Origin: Gemmatimonadota bacterium
GTDB taxonomy: Bacteria; Latescibacterota; UBA2968
NCBI GenBank assembly: GCA_002714465.1
Contig: PAXL01000015.1
Span: forward strand, 31,201-57,356
Direction: 5' to 3'
Length of the DNA stretch: 26,156 nucleotides
Of the stretch, positions 1-7,030 are shown in pieces. Under the pieces are notes generated by a model. That model saw nothing but the letters and a program-made list of their open reading frames with translations. It made no database searches and was not told the origin of the DNA. The translations under genes were made by a program, and so were the position numbers. Each line of letters begins with the position of its first letter. Position 1 is the stretch's first letter.

Positions 1-289
1 GAGCTCTCCGGTCGCGACGAATCCCAGAACTGGCTTATCCTTAGACACGGAAACTGCACGTTCGGATTATTCTAAGAGATGTTCGAAAGGAACATCCTGA
101 CTTTCAATCCCGGATGGGACCAGAACGCATCGACCGTCGCCGACTATACCAATGTCCGTGACCTCCCACAGCGAGCTGACGTCAAAGGGCATCGACATCG
201 ACTCAGAGATCAAGGAAGAATCGGGCCCTGCAAGCTTCTTGATCGTCGATTCCGATGTGAACCCGATCCTCATCGACCAGCGCGCCTAG
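1..289 (+). pseudogene. VOC/glyoxalase-family protein, 3' part, disrupted
   Basis: Read in frame 1, bases 1-72 encode a segment ending NWLILRHGNCTFGLF. A TAA stop at 73-75 follows, and the same frame then continues with MFERNILTFNPGWDQNA and YTNVRDL. From about base 168 the match moves to frame 2, which reads GIDIDSEIKEES, then GPASFLIVDSDVNPILIDQ, and ends at TAG 287-289. Joined together these pieces give the familiar C-terminal half of a VOC-superfamily protein (glyoxalase/bleomycin-resistance fold), where I recall a pattern like GLFQ-MFE-NILTFNPGWD followed by GPASF-DPDGNPILIDQ. The stop occupies the usual Gln position (CAA to TAA). The frame change is explained by one extra C in the CCC run at 165-167. 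The 5' part lies outside the window. This is either a genuine pseudogene or two sequencing errors. The family assignment is from memory of the pattern; substrate unknown. Confidence 0.7.
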
Positions 290-301
290 CCAAGGGATCG
301 C

Positions 302-979
302 ATGAAGCACGAATACATCTTCATCAAACGTGTCTACGATGACGCCCCAATCCAGCCGGTCGTCCTCGTACATGGGCTTAACGGCAAAGCCGAGGGCATG
401 CTGGATCGCTGCATCGAACACATCGACCGACACCTGAAAATCAACACACTCCTCGTCCTACCGACCTACACCGCGCCTTACCAGTTCCTGGGCGACGGTG
501 AGGACAAAGAGCTCCTGTCCGAGATCCGTCGGTTCACGCGAGAGCGATCATCCTACCATCAGAAGCTCTGCATCTACGGCTTCTCGGCAGGCGCTCAGTT
601 CGCACACCGATTCACCTACGTACATCCTGACAAGGTCGCCTGTGTGGGCGTCTTCTCTGCCGGTTCCTGGACCTATCCGGACGGGACCTATTCGGATCAC
701 CCCGGACAACCCGGCTACGTCAAAAAGAGTCCCTACAACACACCCTATGTATATCACGTCTCGACCCGAAAGGCCAAAAGGGGCATCGCCAACGTCAGAT
801 GGTTCACCGGCTGTGGCCGTCAGGACGTGCGATACGAACGAACGAGAGCTTTCTTCGCCAGTCTTAGGCAGGATGTACCTGACGCCAGATTCATCTCGTT
901 CAACGCCGGTCACCGCGCAACCGATCACGTCTACAAAACCGTCTTCACTGCATTCCGCGAAACCGCACAAACCGCCTGA
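302..979 (+). CDS. alpha/beta hydrolase-fold esterase-like protein
   Basis: A 225-residue protein with the hallmarks of an alpha/beta hydrolase. An HG oxyanion-type motif lies near residues 24-25 (VLVHGLNG). The nucleophile elbow GFSAG places the serine at residue 95. An acid is offered by GRQD (Asp175), and a late histidine by NAGH (His204). This order and spacing fit the Ser-Asp-His triad of esterase or polyhydroxybutyrate-depolymerase-like single-domain hydrolases. No signal peptide is visible, so it is probably cytoplasmic. The start is the first ATG after the in-frame TAG at 287-289. AAGGGA at 292-297 is a close, rather short-spaced ribosome site. It follows the broken VOC gene by 12 bases and precedes a lipoprotein gene by 18 bases. 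The substrate cannot be inferred; a link to motility is not evident. Confidence 0.75.
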   Translation: MKHEYIFIKRVYDDAPIQPVVLVHGLNGKAEGMLDRCIEHIDRHLKINTLLVLPTYTAPYQFLGDGEDKELLSEIRRFTRERSSYHQKLCIYGFSAGAQFAHRFTYVHPDKVACVGVFSAGSWTYPDGTYSDHPGQPGYVKKSPYNTPYVYHVSTRKAKRGIANVRWFTGCGRQDVRYERTRAFFASLRQDVPDARFISFNAGHRATDHVYKTVFTAFRETAQTA

Positions 980-997
980 TCACCACTGGAGGTGTCC

Positions 998-1369
998 TTG
1001 AAAAGACTCCCGCTGATCCTTGCCCTGATCCTCCTGATCGGGGGCTGCAGCATCGCTCGCAAAGAGGAACCAGTTTGGTTCCCGGCCAAGGTCACCCGCA
1101 TCAGCAAGGAGTACGCGAACATCAACACGAACATCGCCGAACCCCAACTCTCCGAACACGGCATCCTCCAGGGCGTTCTCTTCAACGTCCGCTTCAAGGA
1201 CCGCATCGTCGCCCCACGGATGGCCAAAACCTACACCGACGTCGACCGTGGCAGGTGGGTCGCCTTGATCGACGACGGCAAACTCCAGATCGCCATCAGC
1301 TTCGGTCACGCGGCGACGGATATCAGTTGTAAGGAGGGGGACGTAGTGTATATACAAAGTCAGAAGTAG
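998..1369 (+). CDS. small predicted lipoprotein
   Basis: A 123-residue protein starting MKRLPLILALILLIGGCS: positive N-terminus, hydrophobic core and a lipobox (LIGGC) with the acylated Cys at residue 17. It should be exported by Sec, lipidated and anchored in a membrane facing the periplasm. The mature part has short beta-rich stretches (VLFNVRFKDR, DGKLQIAIS, GDVVYIQS) suggesting a small beta domain, but I do not recognise the family. The start is TTG at 998, because GGAGG at 988-992 gives a 5-base spacing to it. A GTG at 992 in the same frame would overlap that ribosome site, so it is rejected. The gene probably shares a transcript with the hydrolase 18 bases upstream. Function unknown. 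Confidence 0.7.
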   Translation: MKRLPLILALILLIGGCSIARKEEPVWFPAKVTRISKEYANINTNIAEPQLSEHGILQGVLFNVRFKDRIVAPRMAKTYTDVDRGRWVALIDDGKLQIAISFGHAATDISCKEGDVVYIQSQK

Positions 1370-1578
1370 AAGCGGGTGTTAGATGCGGGAGTGCCACACG
1401 ACTCCGCTCGGGATGTTACATCAGCCGGGGCCTTCTCTCCCAACCATCACAACTGGTTCGAAGAACTCAAAGCAACGCGTATGTTGTCCGCCCTCACCCT
1501 GATCACTTCATAATCGTCCTTCTCCTCCCAGACACGAGAGAGATTGCCCATCCCCCTTGATTACCCTACGGGTCTGTT

Positions 1579-1592
1579 CGGAACCGGTTCCG
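1579..1592. promoter_or_regulatory. 14-bp perfect palindrome inside a larger inverted repeat
   Basis: CGGAACCGGTTCCG is its own reverse complement. It is flanked on the left by CCTACGG at 1564-1570, whose complement CCGTAGG at 1590-1596 overlaps the right edge of the palindrome, so two alternative stems are possible. No T-run follows, so it does not look like a terminator. It could be an operator for a dimeric DNA-binding protein, or simply an RNA hairpin. It lies about 490 bases before the next gene start, which makes a regulatory role uncertain. Confidence 0.35.
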
Positions 1593-1659
1593 TAGGTCTT
1601 CTAGTTCCGTATTGTCAGGGACCTTGCCCCGAGCGAAGTAAAAGGGCATTCTCCTTTGC

Positions 1660-1713
1660 CCTCCGTGTCCTCTGCGGTTATTAGGTTTCCGTATCTTCCG
1701 TGTTCTCCATGAC
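1660..1713. repeat. repeat-like intergenic segment (CCTCCGTGTCCTCTG family, tentative)
   Basis: The segment beginning CCTCCGTGTCCTCTGCGGTT and ending in CCGTGTTCTCCATG contains reiterated CCGTGT/TCTCC words. It resembles short sequences that recur in intergenic regions of many environmental bacterial genomes. The resemblance is from memory and cannot be tested in this window, where only one copy is seen. There are no transposase remains. Confidence 0.3.
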
Positions 1714-1757
1714 CGGAAATTCCTTCCTTTGTCCCGGAAAATTCCTCCGCCAAATCC

Positions 1758-1786
1758 TTGACTATCCGGTAGGTGAATCCTACATT
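1758..1786 (+). promoter_or_regulatory. candidate sigma70-type promoter for the flagellar regulator genes
   Basis: TTGACT at 1758-1763 and TACATT at 1781-1786 are separated by exactly 17 bases. The first matches the -35 consensus at 5 of 6 positions and the second the -10 consensus at 4 of 6. A 5-bp inverted repeat (GTAGG/CCTAC) lies within the spacer and touches the -10. It would leave a leader of about 280 bases before the GTG at 2078. This is a sequence match only. Confidence 0.3.
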
Positions 1787-2077
1787 CAACTCAGTTATAT
1801 ACAGGACTTTAGCGTCTGTCCCCCTACTTTGGATTCCCCTTTGCTTCCGACACCCCAAGACCCATCCAAGCGGAGCGCACTGCATTGCCCGGCCCAAGAG
1901 GGAGCCACCGAATCGCCCCCAGCAGTCCAGTGGCTGCGGGTCAGGCACCACCGATACCCGCCGGCAGATCGACAGGACTTCCTGGCGCATATGGAGGCGC
2001 ACCTCCGGCTCAGTTATCCCCGATGGATGCGTACCCTGCCGAGGACGTTCCCCCATCCCTTAAATAAGGCTAATACC

Positions 2078-2401
2078 GTGTCTAAACTCTGTGAGAAGAT
2101 TGCGGGCCTACAAAGCATCGCGAAGCATCAGGCCAAGCAGATTACCGACCAGCTCGAGGATCCGGCAAAGCTGATTTCTACGCTTCGAGATCAGGTCAAA
2201 ACCGTCACTTCGCTCCAGAAATGTGTCGCCGACCTCGCGAACACTAGGGAAGGCCTGACGCGTCCCTTGCTTGACGAGCTCAAACGCACCTCCAAGGAGC
2301 TCGTCGACATCACGGACCAGACCCACAAGGACTCCACGCTTAGGGGTATCCGGCTTACCCCCAAAGTTCACAAGATCAAGGGCGCGCAGTCCCGACCATA
2401 A
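2078..2401 (+). CDS. small helical protein coupled to the histidine kinase gene
   Basis: A 107-residue, almost wholly helical, charged protein with no Gly- or Pro-rich segments before its last 20 residues. Leucines and isoleucines recur at 3-4 residue intervals from residue 5 to about 85 (for example LISTLRDQVKTVTSLQKCV and LLDELKRTSKELVDI), which suggests coiled coil or a helical hairpin. The start is GTG 2078 with AAGG at 2066-2069. The open frame extends far upstream, but that part does not read like protein. Its TAA directly abuts the kinase ATG (TAAATG), and the kinase has no ribosome site of its own, so the two are likely translationally coupled. A FlgN-like export chaperone or a partner of the kinase are both possible; I do not recognise the family. 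Confidence 0.5.
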   Translation: MSKLCEKIAGLQSIAKHQAKQITDQLEDPAKLISTLRDQVKTVTSLQKCVADLANTREGLTRPLLDELKRTSKELVDITDQTHKDSTLRGIRLTPKVHKIKGAQSRP

Positions 2402-3676
2402 ATGAGCGACGCCAAGAACAAGGATCGCCCAAGCAGCGAGAACGAAGATGCGCATGAGGCCGAGGCCTTCGCCTCTTCCTATGTAGCGTTCAACGAGGCA
2501 CTATCCAAGCTCGAAACTTCACACAAGAGCCTCGAGTCCCATTTCGACTCGCTCAACCAAGAGCTTGAGGAGACTAACCGTCAGCTGCAGACTAGCCTCG
2601 AAGACAAAGAGCGTCTCACCGCCTACCTACAGAATATCCTCGAGAGTTTGGGAACTGGCGTCATCGCCGTCGATCCGACCAATCAGGTCACTCACTGCAA
2701 CGCGGCGGCAGCCGAAATGCTGGGACGGGATGTGGAGGCTATACTCGGTAGGAGCGCGGAGCACGCACTCGGTGATTCCTCCGACCTTCTGGACTTGACC
2801 GTCCAGACCGGGCAGAGCGTCGATAAGGAACGCGTCCTGACAACGATCGAAGGGTCGGAGTTCCCCGCGCGTTTCAAGACAGCCTGCCTGACGGACTCCG
2901 AAGGAGAGGTGATCGGCGGTCTTGGCATCTTCGAAGACATCACGCAAATCCGCGAACTGGCCGATGCGGCGAGCCGCGTGAGCACGCTGACGGCCTTGGG
3001 AGAGATGTCAGCCACCGTTGCTCACGAGATCCGGAATCCGCTTGGCGGGATCGGCGGCTTCGCAGAAGTCCTCAGCCGAAAGCTCGATCAAAGCGACCCG
3101 CGCAGACAGCTGATCACTCGAATCCTCGAAGGCATCGACCGGCTCAACAGTGTCGTGTCGAACCTGCTCAACTACACGCGTCCGACGCAGCTGACCACGA
3201 GACCGGTCAACTTTGTCGAGGTCATCGAGGACTGTCTGGGATTCTTCGAAATCGACTCGGGTGCGCGAGCCGAAGAGATCGAGATTCAGCGACAGTACCA
3301 ATCCGACGAGATTGCCTGCGAGGTCGACCCGGAGCAGATCCAGCAGATCGTCCTCAACCTACTTCACAACGCCGTTCAGGCCATCCCAAGAATCGGCTGG
3401 ATCCGAATCGGGATCGAGGTAAGGACGGAAGGAGAGCCGATCGAAGAGCAACTCACGCCTCCCTTCTTGGTGCTCAGCGTCGCAGATTCAGGAATAGGTA
3501 TGAGCGAAGAGGTCCGATCGAAGCTGTTCAGACCGTTCTTCACGACCAAGGAAGACGGCAATGGTCTCGGTCTTGCCACAGCAAAGAAAATCGTAGAAGC
3601 ACACGGAGGCGTGACGCAGGTCAAAAGCGCGCTCGGAGAAGGAACTCAATTCGACGTCATCCTACCGTTGAACTAG
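2402..3676 (+). CDS. soluble PAS-domain sensor histidine kinase (FlrB/AtoS type)
   Basis: A 424-residue histidine kinase. Residues about 28-78 form a coiled coil (LSKLETSHKSLE onward), 78-185 a PAS domain (GTGVIAVDPTNQVTHCN, ending in the FEDIT motif). The HisKA dimerisation domain follows with phospho-accepting His208 in AHEIRNPL. The ATPase domain shows the N box (LLHNAVQAI, Asn323), G1 (DSGIGM, 362-367), the F box (FRPFFTTK) and G2 (GNGLGL, 386-391). No transmembrane segment is present, so it senses something inside the cell, as FlrB/FleS-type flagellar kinases do; these are known to respond to flagellar assembly state. It is followed 22 bases later by its response regulator. The partner is clear, the signal is not. 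Confidence 0.92.
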   Translation: MSDAKNKDRPSSENEDAHEAEAFASSYVAFNEALSKLETSHKSLESHFDSLNQELEETNRQLQTSLEDKERLTAYLQNILESLGTGVIAVDPTNQVTHCNAAAAEMLGRDVEAILGRSAEHALGDSSDLLDLTVQTGQSVDKERVLTTIEGSEFPARFKTACLTDSEGEVIGGLGIFEDITQIRELADAASRVSTLTALGEMSATVAHEIRNPLGGIGGFAEVLSRKLDQSDPRRQLITRILEGIDRLNSVVSNLLNYTRPTQLTTRPVNFVEVIEDCLGFFEIDSGARAEEIEIQRQYQSDEIACEVDPEQIQQIVLNLLHNAVQAIPRIGWIRIGIEVRTEGEPIEEQLTPPFLVLSVADSGIGMSEEVRSKLFRPFFTTKEDGNGLGLATAKKIVEAHGGVTQVKSALGEGTQFDVILPLN

Positions 3677-3698
3677 CCGACACCTAAGGACTGGACGT

Positions 3699-5120
3699 AT
3701 GGCCAAGAAGAAAATCCTCATCGTAGACGACGATACCTATTCACGCGAGTCAATCGCAGCCCAGCTGGACGAGCAGTACGAGATCGACCAGGCTGAGAAC
3801 GGAGAGTCGGGGCTCCGGAAGCTTGAAGAGCAGGATTTCGATGTCATCCTGTCTGACATCCGGATGCCGGGAATGAGCGGTTTGGACTTCCTCGAACGCG
3901 TTACCGTCCTCCGACCCGACACTCGTGTTCTCATGATCACGGCCTTCGGTGAGATAGGGAACGCTGTCGACGCGATGCGAAAGGGCGCCTACGACTACCT
4001 AGTCAAAGGTGAGGTCAAAGGCGAGGAGCTGATCGTCCGGATCGAGCGAGCGCTTGAGAACCAAGAGCTCCGACGCGAGAACGTACGCCTCAAGTCCGAG
4101 CTGGGCGAGCGATTCAACTTTGGAAACATGGTCGGCAAGACCAAGGTCATGGAAGAGCTCTTCGAGATGGTCGAGTCCGTCGCGCAGAGCCGCTCGACGG
4201 TCCTGATCAACGGTGAAAGCGGTACGGGTAAGGAGCTCGTCGCCCGTGCTGTCCACTACAACAGCCCCCGAGCCGACCGACCCTTCATCAAGCTCAACTG
4301 TGCCGCTCTCCCTCAGGACCTGATCGAGAGTGAGCTCTTCGGACACGAGAAAGGCGCCTTCACGGGAGCGGTCAAGCAGACTAAGGGACGCTTCGAGCTG
4401 GCCGACGGCGGGACCCTCCTCCTCGACGAAATCAGCGAGATCGAACCGCCCCTTCAGGCCAAGCTGTTGCGCGTCCTCCAAGAACGCGAATTCGAGCGCA
4501 TTGGCAGCGGTACAACGATCAAGGTCGACGTCCGCATCGTCGCCACGACAAACCGAAACCTGAGAGACGAGATCGAGAAGGGCAACTTCCGAGAGGACCT
4601 CTTCTACCGTCTCAACGTTATCCCGGTCCAGATGCCAGCTCTCCGCGAGCGCAAGCCGGACGTCATGCATCTCGCCGAATTCTTCCTCGAACGCTACAAC
4701 GAAGAGAACGACAAGAACATCTCCGGCTTCAGCGAAAAGGCAATGGAAGTCCTGATAAATTACGACTGGCCGGGCAATGTCCGCGAACTCGAAAACTACG
4801 TCGAGCGCGCCGTCGTCATCTGCAAAGAACCGCAGATCAGCGAGAGCCACCTCCCGCTCGAGATCCTGACTGGCGAACCCCGAACGGCGAGCTCTTCAAG
4901 CGGCATCGTCGTGGGCACCACGGTTCGCGAGATGGAAAAGCAGCTGATCCTTAAGACACTCGAAAGCTGCGACGGCAACCGCACCAACGCCGCCGACACC
5001 CTCGGCATTAGTTCCCGAACCCTCCGCAACAAGCTTCACGAATACGGCATGTCCGGCATCTTCAAGAAAGGCGTCACTGCCGGTGACAACGGTATTCCCG
5101 AAGAAATCGAAGAAGAGTAG
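3699..5120 (+). CDS. sigma54-dependent response regulator (FlrC/AtoC type)
   Basis: A 473-residue NtrC-family activator. The receiver domain (1-120) has the acidic pair D10-D11, phosphorylated Asp53 ([11 protein letters not shown]), Thr81 and Lys103. The AAA+ domain (about 143-375) has Walker A GESGTGKE at 172-179, the sigma54-contacting GAFTGA loop at 219-224, Walker B LLLDE at 240-244 and the arginine-rich sensor segment near WPGNVREL (357-364). The C-terminal Fis-type helix-turn-helix is at about 410-450 ([20 protein letters not shown]). It should activate sigma54 promoters of flagellar genes once phosphorylated by the kinase upstream. The receiver Lys103 is followed by Gly rather than the usual Pro, and the loop there looks a few residues long. 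Two hairpin terminators follow the gene. Confidence 0.93.
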   Translation: MAKKKILIVDDDTYSRESIAAQLDEQYEIDQAENGESGLRKLEEQDFDVILSDIRMPGMSGLDFLERVTVLRPDTRVLMITAFGEIGNAVDAMRKGAYDYLVKGEVKGEELIVRIERALENQELRRENVRLKSELGERFNFGNMVGKTKVMEELFEMVESVAQSRSTVLINGESGTGKELVARAVHYNSPRADRPFIKLNCAALPQDLIESELFGHEKGAFTGAVKQTKGRFELADGGTLLLDEISEIEPPLQAKLLRVLQEREFERIGSGTTIKVDVRIVATTNRNLRDEIEKGNFREDLFYRLNVIPVQMPALRERKPDVMHLAEFFLERYNEENDKNISGFSEKAMEVLINYDWPGNVRELENYVERAVVICKEPQISESHLPLEILTGEPRTASSSSGIVVGTTVREMEKQLILKTLESCDGNRTNAADTLGISSRTLRNKLHEYGMSGIFKKGVTAGDNGIPEEIEEE

Positions 5121-5145
5121 AAGGCCTCAGTCTGTTGCGAACCAG

Positions 5146-5176
5146 AAAGGGTGGCTCCAAGCGGAGCTGCCCTTTT
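5146..5176 (+). terminator. rho-independent terminator after the response regulator gene
   Basis: A 13-bp stem with two G-U pairs: 5146-5158 pairs with 5163-5175 around an AAGC loop. The 5' arm starts AAAGGG and the 3' arm ends CCCTTTT. The T-run is short (four), but the A-tract on the 5' side and the position 26 bases after the stop codon fit a terminator that separates the regulators from the structural genes. Confidence 0.7.
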
Positions 5177-5195
5177 GACTTTGTGGTTTGTGGGA

Positions 5196-5219
5196 CCGGC
5201 CTCTGGCCGGGAGTCTTTT
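5196..5219 (+). terminator. second hairpin, possible back-up terminator
   Basis: CCGGCC at 5196-5201 and GGCCGG at 5205-5210 form a perfect 6-bp GC stem with a TCT loop. It is followed by GAGTCTTTTG. It lies 20 bases after the first terminator and could reinforce it. Confidence 0.45.
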
Positions 5220-5438
5220 GTATAGGTCGGTGTCTCCCGTGGGCGCCGTCCTTTCTATTTACCTCAAGACCGTTCTGCCTCTCTAGTCGCCACCTCTCTT
5301 CGGCACGAATCACCCCCTGATACATACGCGCATCTGGAAACATTTTCTCGGAGTCCCATTCCCAGCTTGCGCGACACACTTCCTGCTTTCTATTCGTAAC
5401 TGACTGTAAAACCTTAACTTTTCCAGCATGCTGACTGA

Positions 5439-5454
5439 TGGATCCGATCCTGCT
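5439..5454 (+). promoter_or_regulatory. candidate sigma54 (-24/-12) promoter before flgB
   Basis: TGGATCCGATCCTGCT has GG at 5440-5441 and GC at 5452-5453, the exact 10-base separation required by sigma54, with TGC-T at the -12 element. The -24 element agrees only in TGG. It lies about 100 bases before the flgB start and downstream of two terminators, and an NtrC-family activator is encoded just upstream. The rest of the 5220-5551 gap shows no gene or other clear signal. Confidence 0.35.
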
Positions 5455-5551
5455 AGGACAGGGTACAGGGTTTGCTCCCCTGTGCTCCGGTTCATTCTGA
5501 CTGCAAGGCAATCAGATGCGTATACCCACCCCCCTTAGTGGAGTCGTGACA

Positions 5552-5974
5552 ATGCTGGTTCGCAACCTGATTCTGGACAAGACGACCGTTCCGCTCCTGA
5601 ACAAGGTGCTGAACGTTACGTCCCTTCGTCATCGTGCGATCTCGAACAACATCTCCAACGTCAACACAGTGAACTACAAGCGGAAAGAGGTGGACTTCGC
5701 GTCATACTTGAAGGCCGCCGTCGTTCCCCCTGCTGTCGTCGGGTCGAAAACTAACTCACGTCACATTCCGGTCGGTAACCCCGACCCGCTGGCCAAACCG
5801 GAGATCTTTGAGCAGGATCCCGGCCCGAACACGACAGGCATCAACAACGTCGACATCGACGCTGAGATGGCTGACCTCGCAGAAAACCACCTGATGTACA
5901 ATATCGGGAGCCATCTCGTCAGTCAGAAGTTCCGCGGACTAAAGAAGGCCATAAGTGGACAGATCACCAGATAA
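5552..5974 (+). CDS. flgB: flagellar proximal rod protein FlgB
   Basis: A 140-residue rod protein. The N-terminus reads LVRNLILDKTTVPLLNKVLN and then has the axial-protein motif RAISNNISNVNTVNYKRKEVDF (split here only by reading), which is typical of FlgB. The C-terminal helix ENHLMYNIGSHLVSQKF is also standard for rod proteins. FlgB forms part of the proximal rod in the periplasm after export by the flagellar type III system. ATG 5552 is chosen because the homologous N-terminus begins there and GGAG at 5540-5543 is 8 bases upstream. An in-frame ATG at 5516 would add 12 unusual residues, although it also has AAGG nearby. flgC, the usual next gene, is absent. Confidence 0.9.
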   Translation: MLVRNLILDKTTVPLLNKVLNVTSLRHRAISNNISNVNTVNYKRKEVDFASYLKAAVVPPAVVGSKTNSRHIPVGNPDPLAKPEIFEQDPGPNTTGINNVDIDAEMADLAENHLMYNIGSHLVSQKFRGLKKAISGQITR

Positions 5975-5991
5975 CATACAGGTAGCCTGAA

Positions 5992-6288
5992 ATGAACATC
6001 CAGTCTCTCCAGTCCTCGCTCGCGACGATCGAGTCGAAATCGGTCGGAGGGCGCCTTGACGTTCGCTCCGACGCGCCGACGGCTTCCCATCAACAGTCAC
6101 CCGCTCCGCTAATTGCGGCTTCCGAACTCCCCGCCGGCGCGAACCTGCTCCAAGTCCTGAGCACCGGCGAAAGGGAGGCCCTCGCGGCCGCTTTCGTCAC
6201 GGAGAAGACGCCTGTCTACACAGGGACGGGCAGAACAGTCAGCGACCCACCGGCCTTACTCGGCACCCAACTCGACCTTCAGGCTTAG
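5992..6288 (+). CDS. uncharacterised 98-residue protein between flgB and the transglycosylase
   Basis: I do not recognise this family. The first 50 residues are Ser/Ala/Pro-rich and probably disordered. The C-terminal half looks structured: GANLLQVLSTGEREALAAAF followed by a Tyr-containing segment, then GRTVSDPPALLGTQLDLQA. The LS-x-x-ERxALAxxF pattern followed by a small-residue tail gives the impression of a conserved short domain. There is no signal peptide or membrane segment. It begins 17 bases after flgB, where flgC would normally be, and ends 21 bases before the transglycosylase gene. A role in rod assembly or export is an inference from position only. Only a weak AGG ribosome site precedes it. 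Confidence 0.6.
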   Translation: MNIQSLQSSLATIESKSVGGRLDVRSDAPTASHQQSPAPLIAASELPAGANLLQVLSTGEREALAAAFVTEKTPVYTGTGRTVSDPPALLGTQLDLQA

Positions 6289-6309
6289 TCCTTTCAAGAC
6301 AAAACAATC

Positions 6310-7029
6310 ATGCGCAAACACATCCTGATTTCGGCCGCAATTACCATCGTCTCAAGCGAGTCCGGTGCAAACGAATCGCCTTCTGTGGCCGACCAGCTCA
6401 ACCACTACAGCGCGCGCGCCGTCATGGCTCGAAGCAGCCAGCACGACACCTTCCGTCACATCGTCTACAAGAGCACGGGGCGCAAGATCCCGGCCCAGCT
6501 CAGCCCATCGGTGGAAAAGATCACGATCTCGCATACACCATTCGTACGCGAGCAGGATCCGCTCAAGGGTTTCGTACCCGGCCAGGAAGCCCTTGAGTTC
6601 GCCAACAGCAACCGCAACGGCCTGAGTGACGTCATCCTGGACCGCATCGCCACATACGACCCGTTGATCGACACCTATAGCAAAATGAACGGTCTAGAAC
6701 CGAACCTCGTTCGCGCGGTCATCTATGTCGAATCTGCAGGAGACAAGGATGCGGTGTCGAACAAGGGCGCTGAAGGCCTGATGCAGCTGATGCCCGGGAC
6801 AGCATCCGACATCGGTGTCAGCAACAGCTTCGATCCGGCACAGAACATCTACGGGGGGACCCAGTACCTCAGCAAATTGCTAAAGAGGTTCCAGCGAATC
6901 GACCTCGCGCTCTGGGGTTACAACGCAGGTCCAGGATCCGTTAAACGAAGGAAGTTGCCCCTGCAGACCAAGCTCTACATCCCAAACGTTCTTCGGATCA
7001 AGTCGATCCTCGATGGAAAGGGAGCCTGA
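6310..7029 (+). CDS. lytic transglycosylase (SLT domain) of the rod gene group
   Basis: A 239-residue protein with an SLT/GEWL-type lytic transglycosylase domain at about 115-235. The catalytic Glu is residue 141 in IYVESAG, followed by the motif GAEGLMQLMPGTASDIGV and, later, YGGTQYLSKLLKRF and WGYNAGPGSV, all hallmarks of the family. The N-terminus (RKHILISAAITIVSSESGA) is a short but plausible Sec signal with cleavage after SGA. Residues 25-110 are unassigned. Lodged between flgB and fliE, it very likely opens peptidoglycan for the growing rod, the job done by the FlgJ muramidase domain in Salmonella or SltF in Rhodobacter. Its stop is one base before the fliE start. No good ribosome site is visible. 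Confidence 0.88.
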   Translation: MRKHILISAAITIVSSESGANESPSVADQLNHYSARAVMARSSQHDTFRHIVYKSTGRKIPAQLSPSVEKITISHTPFVREQDPLKGFVPGQEALEFANSNRNGLSDVILDRIATYDPLIDTYSKMNGLEPNLVRAVIYVESAGDKDAVSNKGAEGLMQLMPGTASDIGVSNSFDPAQNIYGGTQYLSKLLKRFQRIDLALWGYNAGPGSVKRRKLPLQTKLYIPNVLRIKSILDGKGA

Positions 7030-7030
7030 C

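Larger units (their letters stand above)
1370..2077. other. long non-coding stretch between unrelated genes and flagellar regulators
   Basis: About 700 bases without a credible gene. Open frames exist on both strands, but their translations lack protein-like pattern and ribosome sites. Visible structure: a 14-bp palindrome at 1579-1592 nested in a longer inverted repeat; a small hairpin at 1643-1662 (AGGGCA/TGCCCT, 8-base loop); a repeat-like CT-rich segment near 1660-1713; a sigma70-like promoter candidate at 1758-1786; and a 5-bp hairpin GGAGG/CCTCC at 1994-2007. The region separates the three non-flagellar genes from the flagellar regulators, and so probably holds the promoter of the latter. 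Confidence 0.6.

Noticed and set aside
1601..2056. 151-codon open frame on the minus strand
   Set aside because: The translation is rich in Gly, Arg and Cys without domain pattern, has no ribosome site, and includes the repeat-like segment near 1660-1713; it looks like an accidental frame.
1700..2077. Upstream extension of the helical protein
   Set aside because: The frame stays open, but residues are Pro/Ser/Cys-rich and unlike protein; GTG 2078 has a ribosome site and starts the helical part.
3999..4850. Long minus-strand frame opposite the response regulator gene
   Set aside because: It mirrors the codon pattern of a convincing AAA+ activator gene on the + strand; it is a shadow.
5141..5155. 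15 bases shared with 18846-18860 (ACCAGAAAGGGTGGC)
   Set aside because: One copy is part of a terminator and the other is the flbD ribosome site; a 15-base match is not improbable in a window this size.
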